A stretch of 7,556 bases of DNA, taken from an uncultured Prevotella sp. (GTDB lineage: Bacteria > Bacteroidota > Bacteroidia > Bacteroidales > Bacteroidaceae). The notes below the pieces were generated by a model. The model was not told where the DNA came from. It was given only the letters and a program-made list of their open reading frames with translations, and did no database searches. Of the stretch, positions 6,863-7,556 are shown piece by piece. A program made the translations under genes and the position numbers. Within the stretch, counting starts at the first letter, position 1. The number at the start of each line of letters is the position of its first letter. The DNA lies in contig USCM01000083.1 in assembly GCA_900553155.1 (NCBI GenBank), forward strand, positions 1 through 7,556. Reading direction: 5' to 3'.

Positions 6863-7556
6863 CTACGCTCTCGAACGGAACGAATTTTCTATACTTGTTA
6901 TTTCGCTTGAGAACTTCTGGTCTATCTTCATACGCTGCTCTACCTGGTTGCAACTGTATATCACAGTAGAATGGTCGCGTCCGCCAACAAGGCGTCCGAT
7001 GCGGCTTGCCGGCATCTTGGTGTACTTCTGTGCCAAATAGATTGACACCTGACGTGCCATTACAAAATCCTTCTTGCGGCTACGGCTGTTGATGTTGGCT
7101 GGGGTGACGTTGTAGTGCTGGCAAACGCTCTCTATAATCTCGTCTACGGTGAGCGGACTCTCGTCTACCTTAACAGATCGCTTGATGACACGCTGTGCCA
7201 ACTGCATGTCTATATTGCAGTTGTACACCACGCTGTAAGCCATGAGCGAATTGACAACACCCTGCAAATCGCGTACCGAGCCATTGGCTGTAGACGCTAC
7301 AAACTGCACCACGTCCTCCGGGATGTTCAGTCCGTCGTGCTTAATCTTGCTCTCAAGGATGTCCACACAGAGCTGCACGTTAGGCTTCTCAAGCTCGGCA
7401 ATAAGACCGCAAGAGAAACGTGTGATAAGACGCTCGTTCATACCCTTAAGCTCTACTGGCGGGCGGTCGCTGGCGAGAATAATGCGCTTGCCGTTGCGGA
7501 AGAGGTGGTTGAAGATGTGGAAGAAGGTGTATTGTGTGGCCTGCTTGCCCACCATC
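6863..7556 (-). CDS. dnaA: Chromosomal replication initiator DnaA, C-terminal part
   Basis: The 3' part of dnaA; 230 complete codons and a TAG stop are visible, and the gene continues past the window end, so the in-frame ATG at 7555 is internal. DnaA binds DnaA boxes at oriC and opens the duplex in its ATP form. Numbering from that codon, the visible part has the end of the AAA+ domain: VGKQATQYTFFHIFN (2-16), sensor I with ILASDRPP (26-33), the arginine-finger region ERLITRF (R46), and sensor II GSVRDLQG (R95). Domain IV (about 135-230) carries the DNA-binding helix-turn-helix with the DnaA signature, including RIGRLVGGRDHSTV (185-198). The Walker A and B motifs lie outside. It is convergent with the fumarase gene, with 89 bp between stop codons and a shared terminator. 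The promoter, and probably any oriC next to the gene start, are out of the window. Confidence 0.97.
   Translation of the reverse strand, partial: MVGKQATQYTFFHIFNHLFRNGKRIILASDRPPVELKGMNERLITRFSCGLIAELEKPNVQLCVDILESKIKHDGLNIPEDVVQFVASTANGSVRDLQGVVNSLMAYSVVYNCNIDMQLAQRVIKRSVKVDESPLTVDEIIESVCQHYNVTPANINSRSRKKDFVMARQVSIYLAQKYTKMPASRIGRLVGGRDHSTVIYSCNQVEQRMKIDQKFSSEITSIENSFRSRA

Noticed and set aside
5364..6953. 529-codon open frame on the minus strand across the fumarase gene
   Set aside because: It is the antisense of a highly conserved fumarase; it also runs through the terminator region and into the dnaA 3' end.

Overview
The window looks like chromosomal DNA from a Bacteroidales bacterium, most likely Prevotella-like. 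The basis is the protein content (a DUF4954-type protein, a Bacteroidetes-style periplasmic M16 protease and a class I fumarase), A-rich translation starts without Shine-Dalgarno sequences, and a promoter of the Bacteroidetes type (TTTG, 19 bp, TAACTTTG). The genus assignment is an inference from remembered protein families.

Layout: positions 1-1509 (+) hold the 3' part of a DUF4954-family gene, cut by the window edge. After 55 bp, 1565-4447 (+) encodes a secreted, two-domain M16 (insulinase/pitrilysin) zinc protease; the two genes are probably co-transcribed. Positions 4448-5123 are a 676-bp gap without a credible gene. Most of it is a palindromic, transposase-less repeat element (4461-5019). 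Downstream of the element lies the fumarase promoter, then a complete class I fumarate hydratase gene at 5124-6773 (+). Two hairpins follow, the second a bidirectional terminator shared with the convergent dnaA gene (6863-7556, -), of which only the C-terminal part is in the window.

The genes are core housekeeping functions (envelope proteolysis, the fumarate/malate step of central carbon metabolism, replication initiation) and form no obvious joint pathway. The most unusual part is the intergenic element. It has perfect 31-bp terminal inverted repeats, and a further perfect 16-bp inverted repeat sits at exactly the same distance (70 nt) inside each end. The sequence between them is a degenerate inverted repeat (about half the positions match), so each arm is about 117 bp. 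The core holds a 22-bp tandem repeat and a GC-rich hairpin. I read it as a MITE-like or structured repeat element, with an invertible segment as a less likely alternative. A second oddity is that the M16 protease seems to lack about seven residues just before its HxxEH zinc motif, compared with the family as I remember it.
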